In this document: piece after piece, positions 9,341-18,592 of the stretch | Numbering within the stretch: the first letter of the stretch is position 1 | Layout of the letters: the number at the start of each line of letters is the position of its first letter | Source of the DNA: Mesorhizobium sp. B2-7-2 | GTDB lineage: Bacteria > Pseudomonadota > Alphaproteobacteria > Rhizobiales > Rhizobiaceae | Assembly (NCBI RefSeq): GCF_006440775.1 | Contig: NZ_VFTZ01000019.1 | Location: forward strand, 45,538 to 109,537 | Reading direction: 5' to 3' | DNA length: 64,000 nt | The notes under the pieces: generated by a model | The model's database searches: none | Told to the model about the DNA's origin: nothing | The model's input: only the letters and a program-made list of their open reading frames with translations | Translations under genes and position numbers: made by a program

Positions 9341-10063
9341 TTATCGAGACCGATAAATCCCGACAGCCGCCGCAACCAGCGCCGCATTGCCATCCGCGAC
9401 ACTGCCGTCCGGCAATTCCTTGCCATCCTCCAGGCCTACCCGCGTCGACAACTTCCTTGCCGCCGCGCGCTCGACAAATGGCCAGACTGTGGCGTTCTCG
9501 CCATGCAGCAGGATGGAGCGACGAATGCCGGCGCGTTCCAACACCGTCTCGATGCCGTCCGCCACGGCAAAAGCTTCATCCAGCGCCTGCTCGGAAATCT
9601 CGACCAGCACGCGCAGCACCCGGCCGCCATGATCGAGGCCGACCAGGCGCTCGGCGTCGGCAATGGAAGCGAGCCCAGCTTCGATGCCGATGCCGCGCTG
9701 GCGCAGGCTTTCCATGACGACGGGCGCCGGCGTCTCGCTGAGATTGACCGAGGCATAATCGGGCAGCTCGCGCCAGCCGGAGATGGCAACCAGCGTGCGC
9801 AAATCGTCGTTCTCGATCCAGGCGCCGGTGGAGACGCCGATCAGCGTGCCTGGACAGGCGCGGCGGATTGCTGCGACCGTGCTGTCCATCGCCTCCGGCG
9901 CAAGGCTCTCTCTTCCGTCGGCGCCGCGCGCGTGCACATGCAGCTCGGCCGCACCCGCCGCGATCGAGGCTGCGGCGTCGCGCGCCATCGCGTCGGGATC
10001 GAGCGGCAATGCGGGGTGGAAGTCGGCGGCTCGGGCGCCGTTGATGCAGGCCTGGACGATCAT
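9341..10063 (-). CDS. 3-keto-5-aminohexanoate cleavage family (BKACE, DUF849) enzyme
   Basis: A 240-residue member of the beta-keto acid cleavage enzyme family. It is a TIM-barrel zinc enzyme that condenses a beta-keto acid with acetyl-CoA. The N-terminus IVQACINGAR and the motif AELHVHARG, with the HxH zinc ligands, are diagnostic. A later VNLSE and a C-terminal stretch TRVGLEDG also match. It is at the short end for the family, which is usually 270-310 residues. The substrate is not predictable by eye; family members act on keto acids from lysine, carnitine, beta-alanine and betaine catabolism. It lies downstream of, and on the same strand as, the M20 and deiminase-family genes, 166 bases away. 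Confidence 0.85.
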   Translation of the reverse strand: MIVQACINGARAADFHPALPLDPDAMARDAAASIAAGAAELHVHARGADGRESLAPEAMDSTVAAIRRACPGTLIGVSTGAWIENDDLRTLVAISGWRELPDYASVNLSETPAPVVMESLRQRGIGIEAGLASIADAERLVGLDHGGRVLRVLVEISEQALDEAFAVADGIETVLERAGIRRSILLHGENATVWPFVERAAARKLSTRVGLEDGKELPDGSVADGNAALVAAAVGIYRSR

Positions 10064-10229
10064 CGTTGCGGCAATCCTGTTTCGGCTGGCCAGAGCCTAG
10101 CCCAGGATCGGATTGGTCGGAACCGGAGCGTCGAAATCTCCTGACAGGCCGCGCGCGGTCATATCCCTCTGGCCTATCGGCCAAAGGGATAGACATTCTT
10201 CGTGGCGATTGCCGAACTTCGAGAGTCCG

Positions 10230-11162
10230 TTATGCCGGCACGCGCTTCAGCGCCTGCGCCATGCAGTGGATGCCGCCGCCGGTCTTGGAGATCTCGCTCA
10301 TGTCGACGGCCGCGACCTCGAAGCCCTGTGCCTTCAGCTTTTCGATCAGCGTCTTGCTCGACGTCGGTGCGATAACCCTATCCTTGCCGAGCGACATGAA
10401 GTTGCAACCCAGCGCCATCGTGTCCTGGAAGGGCACGTCGATGATCTCGTGGCCCTTGCCCTTCAGCCAGTCGACGATGCCGGGCTCGGTGCAGGCGAGG
10501 CAGACGGCGGTGAGCTTCTCGGCGACCGGCACCACCATCAGGTCGATGTGGACGTAATATTCGTCGATGAAGGCGAGCCGCGTCTCCCAGCCTTCCTTGT
10601 CGAACCAGGCCTGCACCTGACGCGCGCCTTCTTCCTGCGTGCGGGCGCCGCCGCAGCCGATCAGCACCACGCCCTCCTCGATGACGTTGAAATCGCCGCC
10701 CTCGAAAGTGCCGGCGGTCACCATGTCGTAGATCGGAATGCCGAGCTTTTCATAGGTGCGGATGGCGGCGTAGTTTTCGCCGCGCCGCCACCAATTGGCC
10801 ATGGCGGTTATGAAGGCGCCATAGGGCGTCATGACGCTGGAATCGCGCGAATAGACCTGCATCGGCAGCTCCGGTGTCGGCTCGTGCCAGTGGATGTTGA
10901 CGCCGAAATGCTCGTAGGCCGCGACAAGGTCCTTGTGCTGCGCCTGCGCGATCTGGACGTTGCAGGGCGCTTCACGCAGATGCTTTCGCGACAGCGAGCT
11001 GGTCGACAGGTGGCGCAGGAAGTTCGGCGAGCCGAGCAGCACGTCGGTCAGCACATCGGTTTCGTTGGCGAAGCCCCAGGCGGTCAGCGGCTTGGTGCCG
11101 CCATTGGGGTTGCGGCGCTGCAGCGAGAACGGCTCGGCGACGATGCGGTCATGGACGGTCAT
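10230..11162 (-). CDS. Arginine deiminase / dimethylargininase family hydrolase
   Basis: A 310-residue guanidino-group-modifying enzyme. The conserved features are FEGGDF (substrate-binding Asp/Glu), YVHIDLMVVP with the catalytic His, and the C-terminal GGGIHCMAQ with the catalytic Cys. The family includes dimethylarginine dimethylaminohydrolases, arginine deiminases and amidinotransferases. The length fits the single-domain DDAH/ADI-like group. ATG 11162 has a strong GAGGAG upstream; an in-frame Met 90 bases earlier lies in the preceding coding region. The gene follows the M20 amidohydrolase by 34 bases and is almost certainly cotranscribed with it, which suggests sequential breakdown of a guanidino compound. 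Confidence 0.87.
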   Translation of the reverse strand: MTVHDRIVAEPFSLQRRNPNGGTKPLTAWGFANETDVLTDVLLGSPNFLRHLSTSSLSRKHLREAPCNVQIAQAQHKDLVAAYEHFGVNIHWHEPTPELPMQVYSRDSSVMTPYGAFITAMANWWRRGENYAAIRTYEKLGIPIYDMVTAGTFEGGDFNVIEEGVVLIGCGGARTQEEGARQVQAWFDKEGWETRLAFIDEYYVHIDLMVVPVAEKLTAVCLACTEPGIVDWLKGKGHEIIDVPFQDTMALGCNFMSLGKDRVIAPTSSKTLIEKLKAQGFEVAAVDMSEISKTGGGIHCMAQALKRVPA

Positions 11163-11196
11163 GGTGTTCTCCTCGGGATGGATTGTCGTTGGTCGT

Positions 11197-12789
11197 TCAT
11201 GCGGTGGAGGCGGCCGGGATCCACCAGTCGCGCCCACGCGGCGTGGTGACATATTCCGGCCAGCGGAAGTTGATCGGCGGTTCGTAGTCGCAGAGCGGCG
11301 CGATCCAGTTTGAGCCGCCGACGCCGCCGCCGGTCCGCCTGACGAACTCGTCCATGGCGGCGTCGCGCGCGGCCTTGTCCTCGAGCAGGCGCAGCGCCGT
11401 CAGCGCGACCGTCTTCGCGGCGCAGGTTACCATAGGGTCGATGGTCGCCGGAATGCCGCCCAGCGCGTTCATCGCCCAGGACGGATAAGTATGGCCCGTG
11501 ACCGCGCGCAGCGCTGGGCGTGCAACGTAGAAGCGCGATGTCGGCGCGTGCCAGCTCATATCGGTGTAATCGTCGGAAGTGGAATTCACCTGCGATGGCG
11601 GCAGGTCGCGGCGCAGGATTGCTTCGGCCTCTTGCGGCGAAATCAGCCGCTCCAGCTCGTCGATGAACGGGTTCTCGGTCGCCTCGCCGCCGGCATTGAC
11701 CTGGACCTCGCGGGCGATCGCCCTCGCCTCTTCGTTCCAGCGCGGCGCGCCGACGGTGGACAGCGCCTGATAGGTGATGCCGGCCATGGCGTGATTGGCC
11801 AGCCCCGGACGCGACTTCGACACCCAGTGGCGCTCATGGCGGCAGCCGCTCATCGTCGCCGCGGCTTCGGCATTGCGGTCGAGAACGGCGGTCACCTGCT
11901 CGGCCATGGCAATGGTCGGCACGCGGATCATGTACTGGATTTCGGCAAGGCCGGCCGGGAGGTTGTCGGCGGTCGCCTGCCCCGCGGTCAGGATCGCCTC
12001 GCTGATCGACCAGCCGCCTTGATGCGTGAGCATGGAATCGCGCAGCGCCTTGGAGGTCATGTACATCATCATCAGCGCGTCGTTGGCGCCGGGCGCCCTG
12101 ACCGCCGAATGCGCCTGCGGGATGGGTGCTGCGTCGCTGGCGCGAACCCAGTTCTCCGGTTCGTCGCAGATGAAGCGGTAGATCATCGCATAGGCGGCGC
12201 CGCAATGCGTGTCCCAGCGCGCCGTGTTGCAAAGCGGCAGCATGTAGAAGGGATGGAAGGAGATCATGCCGGCAAGGCCGTCATAATAACCCTTGGCAGC
12301 ATGGATAGGCTTGGAGCCCCGCACCTTCTCGGCCGGCTCGCCGGTGAAGCGCAGCGTGCCTTTGATGCCGTGCTCCAGCATCGCCGCCTTGGTGGCCAAA
12401 AGTCCGCCGAGGCCGCCTATGCCAAGGCCTGAATGCGGATCGGTATGGCCACCCGCCTCGACGCCGAGGCCTTCACGCGGCCGTTTCACCGAAGCGGCGT
12501 CCTGGCAATTGCCGGGCACGGCGTCGTATTCGCCATACATGCCGATCACGGGGCCGTCGCCGTTGGTCCAATGGGCGCAGAAGGCCGTGGGCATGCCGCC
12601 CGAGCCTTCCTCGACCGAGAAGCCTTCGCGCTTGAGCCGATCCACATACCAGGCCGCCGACTGGTACTCGCGCCAGGCGGTCTCGCCGAAATCGAAGATG
12701 GTGCGCGTCCAGGCCGACAGTAACGGCTGGATGCCGTCGATGCAGGCAAGCGCCGTCTCCTGCGCTGAAGTCGTCACCGGTTCCTCCAT
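11197..12789 (-). CDS. M20 family amidohydrolase / peptidase
   Basis: A 530-residue zinc-dependent amidohydrolase of the M20 superfamily, similar in organisation to AbgB-type aminobenzoyl-glutamate hydrolases. Visible landmarks are FGETAWREYQSA, MYGEYDAVPG with the first metal region, GHTDPHSGLGIGG, FTGEPAEKVRGSKP, and a C-terminal metal ligand region SDDYTDMSWHAP. It should cleave an amide bond in an N-acylated amino-acid-type compound in the cytoplasm. It heads the minus-strand pair with the deiminase-family gene and is divergent from a LysR regulator, with 82 bases between, which is the usual arrangement for LysR control. The start at 12789 lacks a strong Shine-Dalgarno. Confidence 0.85.
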   Translation of the reverse strand: MEEPVTTSAQETALACIDGIQPLLSAWTRTIFDFGETAWREYQSAAWYVDRLKREGFSVEEGSGGMPTAFCAHWTNGDGPVIGMYGEYDAVPGNCQDAASVKRPREGLGVEAGGHTDPHSGLGIGGLGGLLATKAAMLEHGIKGTLRFTGEPAEKVRGSKPIHAAKGYYDGLAGMISFHPFYMLPLCNTARWDTHCGAAYAMIYRFICDEPENWVRASDAAPIPQAHSAVRAPGANDALMMMYMTSKALRDSMLTHQGGWSISEAILTAGQATADNLPAGLAEIQYMIRVPTIAMAEQVTAVLDRNAEAAATMSGCRHERHWVSKSRPGLANHAMAGITYQALSTVGAPRWNEEARAIAREVQVNAGGEATENPFIDELERLISPQEAEAILRRDLPPSQVNSTSDDYTDMSWHAPTSRFYVARPALRAVTGHTYPSWAMNALGGIPATIDPMVTCAAKTVALTALRLLEDKAARDAAMDEFVRRTGGGVGGSNWIAPLCDYEPPINFRWPEYVTTPRGRDWWIPAASTA

Positions 12790-12871
12790 GCCTTAAAGAA
12801 AGCAGTGAAGCGGCGCATCAAAAAGTGATATGTTTTCCCGGCTCGTGCAAATTCGGTTCACCTGAGGCCTC

Positions 12872-13759
12872 TTGCGAATACCTTCCACGCAGGCGCTGCG
12901 CGCCCTCGACAGCTTCGCCCGTCACGGCAGCGTCTGGCGCGCCGCCGACGAACTCCACCTCACCCGCAGCGCCGTCTCGCATCAGCTGCGGCTGCTCGAG
13001 CGTGACCTCGGCTTCGATCTCCTGCAGCGCATCGGCAAGGGCGTGGCGCTGACGCCGCGCGGCCAGCGCTACGCGGCCGACGTCAGAAAGGCGCTGACAG
13101 TGCTCGGCGATGCGGTGACGCAGGGCGGCGGCGCCGGCGTCGGCGGCTCCTTCGCCATCTCCTGTCCGCCGGGCTTCGCCTCAATGTTCCTGTGCACCCA
13201 TATCGGCGAGTTCCAGCAGATGTATCCGGACGTCGCGCTCTCCGTGCTGACGCCACGGCGGCTCGACGATGTCAGCAATGCGGAGGCCGACGCCTTCATC
13301 GCCTTCGGCGTCGGCAATTGGCCGAACCGGGCGGTGGAACTGCTGTGCGAGGTCTCCTTCACGCCGCTCTGCAGCCCGACGCTGCTCAACAAGGTCGGCG
13401 GATTTTCCAAACCAGCCGACGTGCTGCGAGCCAACCTGCTCCATCTCAGCGACACCGAGGACTGGGCGCGCTGGCTGGCGCTGTCTAAGGTGGAAAATCC
13501 CGACACCGAGGGCGGCATCTTCTTTTCCGACATGAATCTCGTCTTTTCGGCTGCGATCGCCGGCCAGGGAATTGCGCTCGGCGACGAACTGACCGGACGC
13601 CGGGCGCTGAGCGAGGGCCGGCTGGTCAAGCCGTTCGAAGCAACCGTGCCCTCGCCGCGCGCCTATTTCCTGGTCTTCGAGCATGCCAAGGCCGGACATC
13701 CGGTGCTCAACGCCTTCAGCGACTGGCTGCGGGCGAAGCTGTCGGAGAGCAGGCTTTAG
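12872..13759 (+). CDS. LysR family transcriptional regulator
   Basis: A 295-residue LysR-type regulator. The N-terminal winged HTH (residues about 3-62) reads ALRALDSFARHGSVWRAADE, followed by TRSAVSHQLRLLERDLGFDL. An inducer-binding domain of two alpha/beta lobes follows, most like the GcvA subgroup. The start is a TTG preceded by GAGG, giving the canonical short N-terminus. It is divergent from the M20/deiminase operon and probably controls it, and possibly the polyamine-type transporter downstream on its own strand. The inducer is unknown. Confidence 0.9.
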   Translation: MRIPSTQALRALDSFARHGSVWRAADELHLTRSAVSHQLRLLERDLGFDLLQRIGKGVALTPRGQRYAADVRKALTVLGDAVTQGGGAGVGGSFAISCPPGFASMFLCTHIGEFQQMYPDVALSVLTPRRLDDVSNAEADAFIAFGVGNWPNRAVELLCEVSFTPLCSPTLLNKVGGFSKPADVLRANLLHLSDTEDWARWLALSKVENPDTEGGIFFSDMNLVFSAAIAGQGIALGDELTGRRALSEGRLVKPFEATVPSPRAYFLVFEHAKAGHPVLNAFSDWLRAKLSESRL

Positions 13760-13786
13760 GCGGATTGAGAGCCACCGCCCTCTCCG

Positions 13787-13947
13787 GTCGTCATCCTCGG
13801 GCTTGACCCGAGGATCCATGCCGTGGCGTTGGCCCAAGGGTGCGGCGGGTGAGAATTCTGGACCGTTGCAACGCTCGTAGGTAACGGTATGGATTCCAGG
13901 GTCTGCGCGCGTCGCTTCGCTCCTTGCTCCGCCCTGGAATGACGACG
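13787..13947. repeat. Second copy of the gtcattc(t/c)agggcggagc repeat
   Basis: It begins gtcgtcatcctcggg and ends gctccgccctggaatgacgac. The right half, containing gtctgcgcgcgtcgcttcgc, is nearly identical to bases 7040-7060 of the copy at 6890-7087. The left half is more diverged (cgggcttgacccgagg forms its own small hairpin). It is non-coding and fills the gap between the LysR gene and the ABC operon. Confidence 0.8.
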
Positions 13948-14126
13948 GCACGCACGCTTTGGCTAATCGCGAACGTTCGTGAGCACGTCGAACGCTCATA
14001 AACGCTCCGGCCGCCCACCAACCCTCGCCACCCGTGAATCAAATTTGCCGATCGGGCGAAAACTATTCGGTTGCGGTGAGCCGCAGCCGTGCCTACGATT
14101 TGATCGACCGTGAGGAAAGAGGCAGA

Positions 14127-15221
14127 ATGCAGCAACCCGGCCGGGCCGCAGAGATCAAGGCGAACGGGATAGGCAAGAGCTTCGGCTCGTTCCGGGCGCT
14201 GGATAATCTGACGCTCGATATCGGCCGCGGCGAGTTCCTGACGCTGCTTGGGCCTTCCGGCTCCGGCAAGACCACCTTCCTGATGATCCTGGCCGGCTTC
14301 GTGCAGCCGAGCGAAGGCAAGCTTTTCAGCGACGGCGTAGACATCACCAATCGGCCGGCCGAGCAGCGCGCCGCCGGCATGGTGTTCCAGGGCTACGCAC
14401 TATTCCCGCATATGAGCGTGGAGCAGAACATCGCCTTCCCGCTCAAGGTGCGCAAGAAATCCACTTCCGAGATCAAAAACCGTGTCGGCGAGATGATAGA
14501 ACGCGTCGGTCTCAATGGCCACGAGAAGAAGCTGCCGGCGCAGCTTTCCGGCGGCCAGCAGCAGCGTGTGGCGCTGGCCCGCGCGCTGGTGTTCGAGCCG
14601 GGCGTGCTGTTGCTCGACGAACCGTTCTCGGCGCTGGACAAGAGCCTGCGCGGCCAGATGCAGGCCGAGATGAAGCGGCTGCACCAGGAGACCGGCACCA
14701 CCTTCGTCTTCGTTACGCACGACCAGAGCGAGGCGCTGGCACTGTCGTCGCGCGTCGCCATCTTCAACCACGGCAAGCTGTTGCAGGTCGGCAGGCCTGA
14801 CGAGGTCTATAACCGGCCAACCAACCGGTTCGTCGCCGAGTTCCTGGGCGAGATCAACATGCTGCCGGTGAAGGGCGTGCGTCCCGCCGACAATGGCGCG
14901 ACCGGGCTCTGCGAGGACCGCGCGGTCAACATGCGATGCAAGGCCGAGGCGATCAAAGGCGACGCGATCCTCGCCATCCGCCCCGAGGACATGTCGATCG
15001 CGCCGGAAGCGTTCGCCAACCAAAACGGCATTGCTGCGACGGCCGTCGCCTCGACTTATCTCGGTGCCGCGACCAAGCTTGACCTCACCACGCGCCAGGG
15101 CGCCAAGGTCACCGTCTCGGTGCCGAACGAGGTCGCGGCCGCTGCGCTGAGCAAGGGCAATTCCGTCTGGCTGACCTGGCCGGCGGAGAAGGGTTTCCTC
15201 CTTCCGGACGGAGGACAATAG
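14127..15221 (+). CDS. PotA-type ABC transporter ATP-binding protein
   Basis: A 364-residue ATPase of the spermidine/putrescine (PotA) class. Walker A is GPSGSGKTT, the Q-loop region is VFQGYALFPHMSVEQNI, the signature is LSGGQQQRVALARAL, and Walker B is LLLDEPFSALD. The extra C-terminal TOBE/OB-type domain typical of this class begins at about residue 270. ATG 14127 is preceded by AGAGG. It is the first gene of a complete importer (ATPase, binding protein, two permeases) at 14127-18171. The ligand could be a polyamine, opine or other small cation. Confidence 0.92.
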   Translation: MQQPGRAAEIKANGIGKSFGSFRALDNLTLDIGRGEFLTLLGPSGSGKTTFLMILAGFVQPSEGKLFSDGVDITNRPAEQRAAGMVFQGYALFPHMSVEQNIAFPLKVRKKSTSEIKNRVGEMIERVGLNGHEKKLPAQLSGGQQQRVALARALVFEPGVLLLDEPFSALDKSLRGQMQAEMKRLHQETGTTFVFVTHDQSEALALSSRVAIFNHGKLLQVGRPDEVYNRPTNRFVAEFLGEINMLPVKGVRPADNGATGLCEDRAVNMRCKAEAIKGDAILAIRPEDMSIAPEAFANQNGIAATAVASTYLGAATKLDLTTRQGAKVTVSVPNEVAAAALSKGNSVWLTWPAEKGFLLPDGGQ

Positions 15222-15292
15222 AGAGCGCCGCCGCGGCCTTAATTCGCCGCCCGGCTTCCGGTTCAAAATCAACGACAACAAGGGGAACTGAC

Positions 15293-16408
15293 ATGACGAA
15301 CGAAACCAAGAAACAAACGATCGAAGCCCTCGCCGAGCGGACCAGGCGCGGCGAGATCTCGCGCCGCCAGTTCGCACAGCTTGCGGGCCTCGTGCTCGCC
15401 GGCACGCCGATGCTTTTGCGCTCGACCCGCGCTCAAGCCGAGACCAAAGGGCTGGTGCTGGTGAACTGGGGCGGCGACGCCATCACGGCTTACGACGCCG
15501 CTTATGGCCAGCCCTTCACCAAGGACACCGGCATCCCTGTCAAGATGGACGGTTCCGGCCCGACCGAAGGTGCTATCGCCGCGCAGTACAAGAGCGGCGC
15601 GCCGACCTGGGACCTGGTCGACGTCGATCCGTTCTCGGCCATCACGCTCGGCGGCCAGGGCATGCTCGAGCCGATCGACTACAAGGTCGTCGACAAGAGC
15701 AAGATGCGGCCGGGCTTCGGCTGGGAATATGCCGCCTCGACCTATTTCTTCTCCTATGTGATCGCCTACGACTCGCAGAAATTCGGCTCCAACGTGCCGA
15801 CCGGCATGGCCGATTTCTTCGACGTCAAGAAATTCCCGGGCAAGCGCTCGCTCTACAAATGGGGCGTGTCGAGCTGGGAAGTGGCGCTGCTGGCAGACGG
15901 TGTGGCACCCGCCTCGCTCTATCCGCTCGATCTGAAGCGCGCGCATGACAAAATCGCCGCCTTCAAGGAAAACGTCGTCTCCTATTGGGGCGGCGGCGCC
16001 GAAAGCCAGAGCGTGCTGCTCAACGGCGAGGCATCGATGGCGATCGTGTGGTCGACCCGCGCCTCGCTGATCGAGCAGGACTCCGGCGGCCAGATCAAGT
16101 TCATCTGGGACCAGGGCCTGATCTCGCCCGGGGCACTGGCGGTGCTGAAGAACAATCCCGGCGGCAAGGACGCGGCGATGAAGTTCATCGCCAGCACCCA
16201 GGATCCGCAGAAGGAGCTGGTGATGTTCGACAAGCTCGGACAGGGCCCGGCCAATCCGGCGGCCGATGCGCTGATCCCGGCCGACAAGAAGCGCATCAAC
16301 CCGGTCGATCCGGACAATATGAAGAAGCAGATCCCGCTCGACATGGATTGGTACGCCAAGAATTACGGCGCCGCGCTCGACGAATACACCAAGATCATCT
16401 CGGCCTGA
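15293..16408 (+). CDS. Extracellular solute-binding protein (PotD/PotF-like)
   Basis: A 371-residue periplasmic binding protein of the polyamine-type family 1. The N-terminus carries a twin-arginine-like export signal (SRRQFAQLAGLVLAGTPMLL) with cleavage probably near AQA. The mature part begins VLVNWGGDAITAYDAAYG, typical of PotD/PotF folds. It captures the ligand and delivers it to the two permeases encoded downstream. An AGGGGAA precedes ATG 15293. A stem-loop with a T tract follows the stop codon, the usual way binding-protein transcripts are kept in excess of permease transcripts. Confidence 0.9.
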   Translation: MTNETKKQTIEALAERTRRGEISRRQFAQLAGLVLAGTPMLLRSTRAQAETKGLVLVNWGGDAITAYDAAYGQPFTKDTGIPVKMDGSGPTEGAIAAQYKSGAPTWDLVDVDPFSAITLGGQGMLEPIDYKVVDKSKMRPGFGWEYAASTYFFSYVIAYDSQKFGSNVPTGMADFFDVKKFPGKRSLYKWGVSSWEVALLADGVAPASLYPLDLKRAHDKIAAFKENVVSYWGGGAESQSVLLNGEASMAIVWSTRASLIEQDSGGQIKFIWDQGLISPGALAVLKNNPGGKDAAMKFIASTQDPQKELVMFDKLGQGPANPAADALIPADKKRINPVDPDNMKKQIPLDMDWYAKNYGAALDEYTKIISA

Positions 16409-16456
16409 GAGCGGGATGCATTTTGATGGATTGGGGCATCCCGCTCTGTCTTTTTG
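16409..16456 (+). terminator. Stem-loop with T tract after the binding-protein gene
   Basis: The arms gagcgggatgc (16409-16419) and gcatcccgctc (16436-16446) are perfectly complementary over 11 bp with a 16-base loop. They are followed by tgtctttttg. It begins immediately after the stop codon. As an intra-operon element it probably terminates part of the transcripts or protects the upstream mRNA. Confidence 0.8.
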
Positions 16457-16526
16457 TTGGTCGCATTTGTGCGACGCCAAGTGATTTCACTTGGCTGCAA
16501 AATGCTCTGCCGAGACTTTCTGACCG

Positions 16527-17360
16527 ATGAGAGGCCCCCTCTCCGACAGGATGGGCGCGGCGCTGTTGATGGCGCCGCTGCTCCTGTTTCTGATCCTTGC
16601 CTACGCCTGGCCCTTCCTCGGCGTGGTGAAGTGGAGTTTTACCCTCCCAACGCCAGGCCTCGGCCAGTACCACGCCTTGCTCACCGACGACCTTGTGCAG
16701 TCGGTGTTCATCCGCACGCTGCGCATCGCGGCGATCGTCACCGTGGTCTCGGTGACCGCAGCCTATGCCATCACCGTGGTGTGGGTGCGCGGCAGTCCGG
16801 CGCAGCGCGTGCTTGCCGAGTTCTGCATCCTGGTGCCGTTCTGGATCTCGGTGCTGACGCGCGCCTTCGGCTGGGTGGCGTTGCTCTCCAATCGCGGCCT
16901 GATCAACACCTGGCTGCAATCGATCGGCTTCATCTCGGAGCCGCTGACCTTGGTGCGCAACGAGTTCGGCGTCATCGTCGGCATGTCGCATTTCCTCATC
17001 CCCTTCGCGGTGTTCCCGCTGGCATCCGCCATGCGCAGCCTGGACGAGCGCGTGCTGCTTGCGGCGCGCGGCCTGGGCTCCAGCCGCATGCGCACCTTCT
17101 GGACGGTGTTCGTGCCGATGACGCGCTCCGGCATCATCGGCTCGGCGCTGATCACCTTCGTCTTCTCGCTGGGCTTCTTCGTCACGCCGGCAATCCTCGG
17201 CGGCGGCCGCAGCGTGATGATCGCGGAGCTGATTTATCTGCGCATCTTCCAGAGCCCGGACTGGGGGCTGGGCGCGGCGATCAGCGTCGTGCTGGTGGTG
17301 TTCGTCGGCGCGCTGATGGCGCTGCTGTTCCGCTACGTCAAACCGAAGCAATTGGTGTAG
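16527..17360 (+). CDS. PotB-type ABC transporter permease
   Basis: A 277-residue inner-membrane permease with six hydrophobic segments. The EAA loop region reads LLAARGLGSSRMRTFWTVFVP, which matches the ATPase-contacting motif of binding-protein-dependent permeases. It pairs with the downstream permease, only 4 bases away, to form the channel. The long 118-base gap upstream contains the stem-loop that separates it from the binding-protein gene. Confidence 0.9.
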   Translation: MRGPLSDRMGAALLMAPLLLFLILAYAWPFLGVVKWSFTLPTPGLGQYHALLTDDLVQSVFIRTLRIAAIVTVVSVTAAYAITVVWVRGSPAQRVLAEFCILVPFWISVLTRAFGWVALLSNRGLINTWLQSIGFISEPLTLVRNEFGVIVGMSHFLIPFAVFPLASAMRSLDERVLLAARGLGSSRMRTFWTVFVPMTRSGIIGSALITFVFSLGFFVTPAILGGGRSVMIAELIYLRIFQSPDWGLGAAISVVLVVFVGALMALLFRYVKPKQLV

Positions 17361-17364
17361 CACG

Positions 17365-18171
17365 ATGCCGACCTACCGCCCCGGCCCCGTCTCGCTGCTC
17401 CTCGCCGTGCTGGTGGCGCTCTTCCTGCTGATGCCGCTGCTTGCCGTCATCCCGGTGTCGCTGACGCCGAGCCGGATGCTGACCATGCCGACGGGTGAAT
17501 TATCGCTGCGCCACTACCGTTCGCTGATCGAGGATCCGCGCTGGTTGGACTCGATCCTGCTGTCGCTCAGGATCGGCATCGTCAGCAGCGTTCTCTCGAC
17601 GGCACTGGCGCTCACCTTCAGCCTCGGTGTGTGGATGTTCCAGCCGCGCTTCACCGCCGCTCTTGTCGGCTTCGTGCTGTTGCCGATGGTGGTGCCGCCG
17701 GTGGTCTCGGCGGTGACGCTCTATTTCCTGCTCACCTCGGTTTCCGGCATCACCTCCTTCTTCGGGTATGATACCTGGCTGGGCGTCGCCATGGCGCATT
17801 CGGTGATGACCGTGCCTTTCGCCACGGTGCTCATCCTGGTGTCGCTCAGCCAGCTCGACCGGCGCATCGACCTTGCCGCGCGCGGGCTCGGCGCCAGCGT
17901 GTGGGAGCGCGCGACGCGCGTCATCATGCCCAACATCAAGTTCGGCATTGTCACCGCGGCGCTGCTGTCTTTCGTGCTCTCCTGGGAGGAGATCGGCGTG
18001 ACGCTGTTCATCACCTCGGTCAACGCCATCACCCTGCCGCGCCTAATGTGGATGGGCCTGCGTGATAACATCGACCCGGCGATCGCCGCGCTCTCGGTGA
18101 TCCTGATCATCATCACCGTGCTGGTGCTCGCCGTGCGCAGCGTCGTCACAAGGCAGCGCGGCGCACGCTAG
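17365..18171 (+). CDS. PotC-type ABC transporter permease
   Basis: A 268-residue second permease with six predicted membrane segments. The EAA motif region reads DLAARGLGASVWERATRVIMP. It begins 4 bases after the first permease and is the last gene of the transporter operon. With the neighbouring LysR regulator, M20 amidohydrolase and deiminase-family enzyme, the system may import a guanidino- or amide-containing nutrient; that link is inference from position only. Confidence 0.9.
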   Translation: MPTYRPGPVSLLLAVLVALFLLMPLLAVIPVSLTPSRMLTMPTGELSLRHYRSLIEDPRWLDSILLSLRIGIVSSVLSTALALTFSLGVWMFQPRFTAALVGFVLLPMVVPPVVSAVTLYFLLTSVSGITSFFGYDTWLGVAMAHSVMTVPFATVLILVSLSQLDRRIDLAARGLGASVWERATRVIMPNIKFGIVTAALLSFVLSWEEIGVTLFITSVNAITLPRLMWMGLRDNIDPAIAALSVILIIITVLVLAVRSVVTRQRGAR

Positions 18172-18592
18172 AGCGATGCTTCGGCGGGCGGCAAGCCACG
18201 TCGTCATCCCGAAGTGCAAGAGGCCCGCCGGAGCGGCGAGCCTCCTACGGAGCCGAAGTGGAAGCTCGGCGCCATCATGATCCGGGGGTGTGGATCGACT
18301 CGAAATTTAGCCAACAGCGCCCGACCAGGCGACTTACAAATCTGTAATCTTCGGCTGATCCAGGCCCCCGCTCATACTCAAAATCATTTACTATCAGGGG
18401 CTTGCAGCGAAAATCGGGCTTCCAAGCGTCGCCTCTCAAACAAACGTGATGAACCGCCCGGCGAGCGGTATGGCAGGAGCGGTTCAAGGAAACGTGGGCG
18501 GGTCACGACGCGGCCGCTTGCACGCAGTCTGCGCCATGGAAGCGCCGCGCCGGACGAAGGCCCCCCGGCCTCGTCCGTGCGTGCCAGTCTGT
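18172..18592. other. Intergenic region without a recognised gene
   Basis: Frames across this 420-base stretch give no recognisable protein on either strand and lack ribosome sites. The part around 18300-18430 is noticeably more AT-rich than the surroundings, and no matching repeat was found elsewhere in the window. Its content is unexplained. Confidence 0.5.

Noticed and set aside
18172..18592. Possible small RNA or tRNA-like remnant in the AT-richer part near 18330
   Set aside because: I could not fold a cloverleaf or a conserved hairpin with a T tract, and found no match elsewhere in the window.
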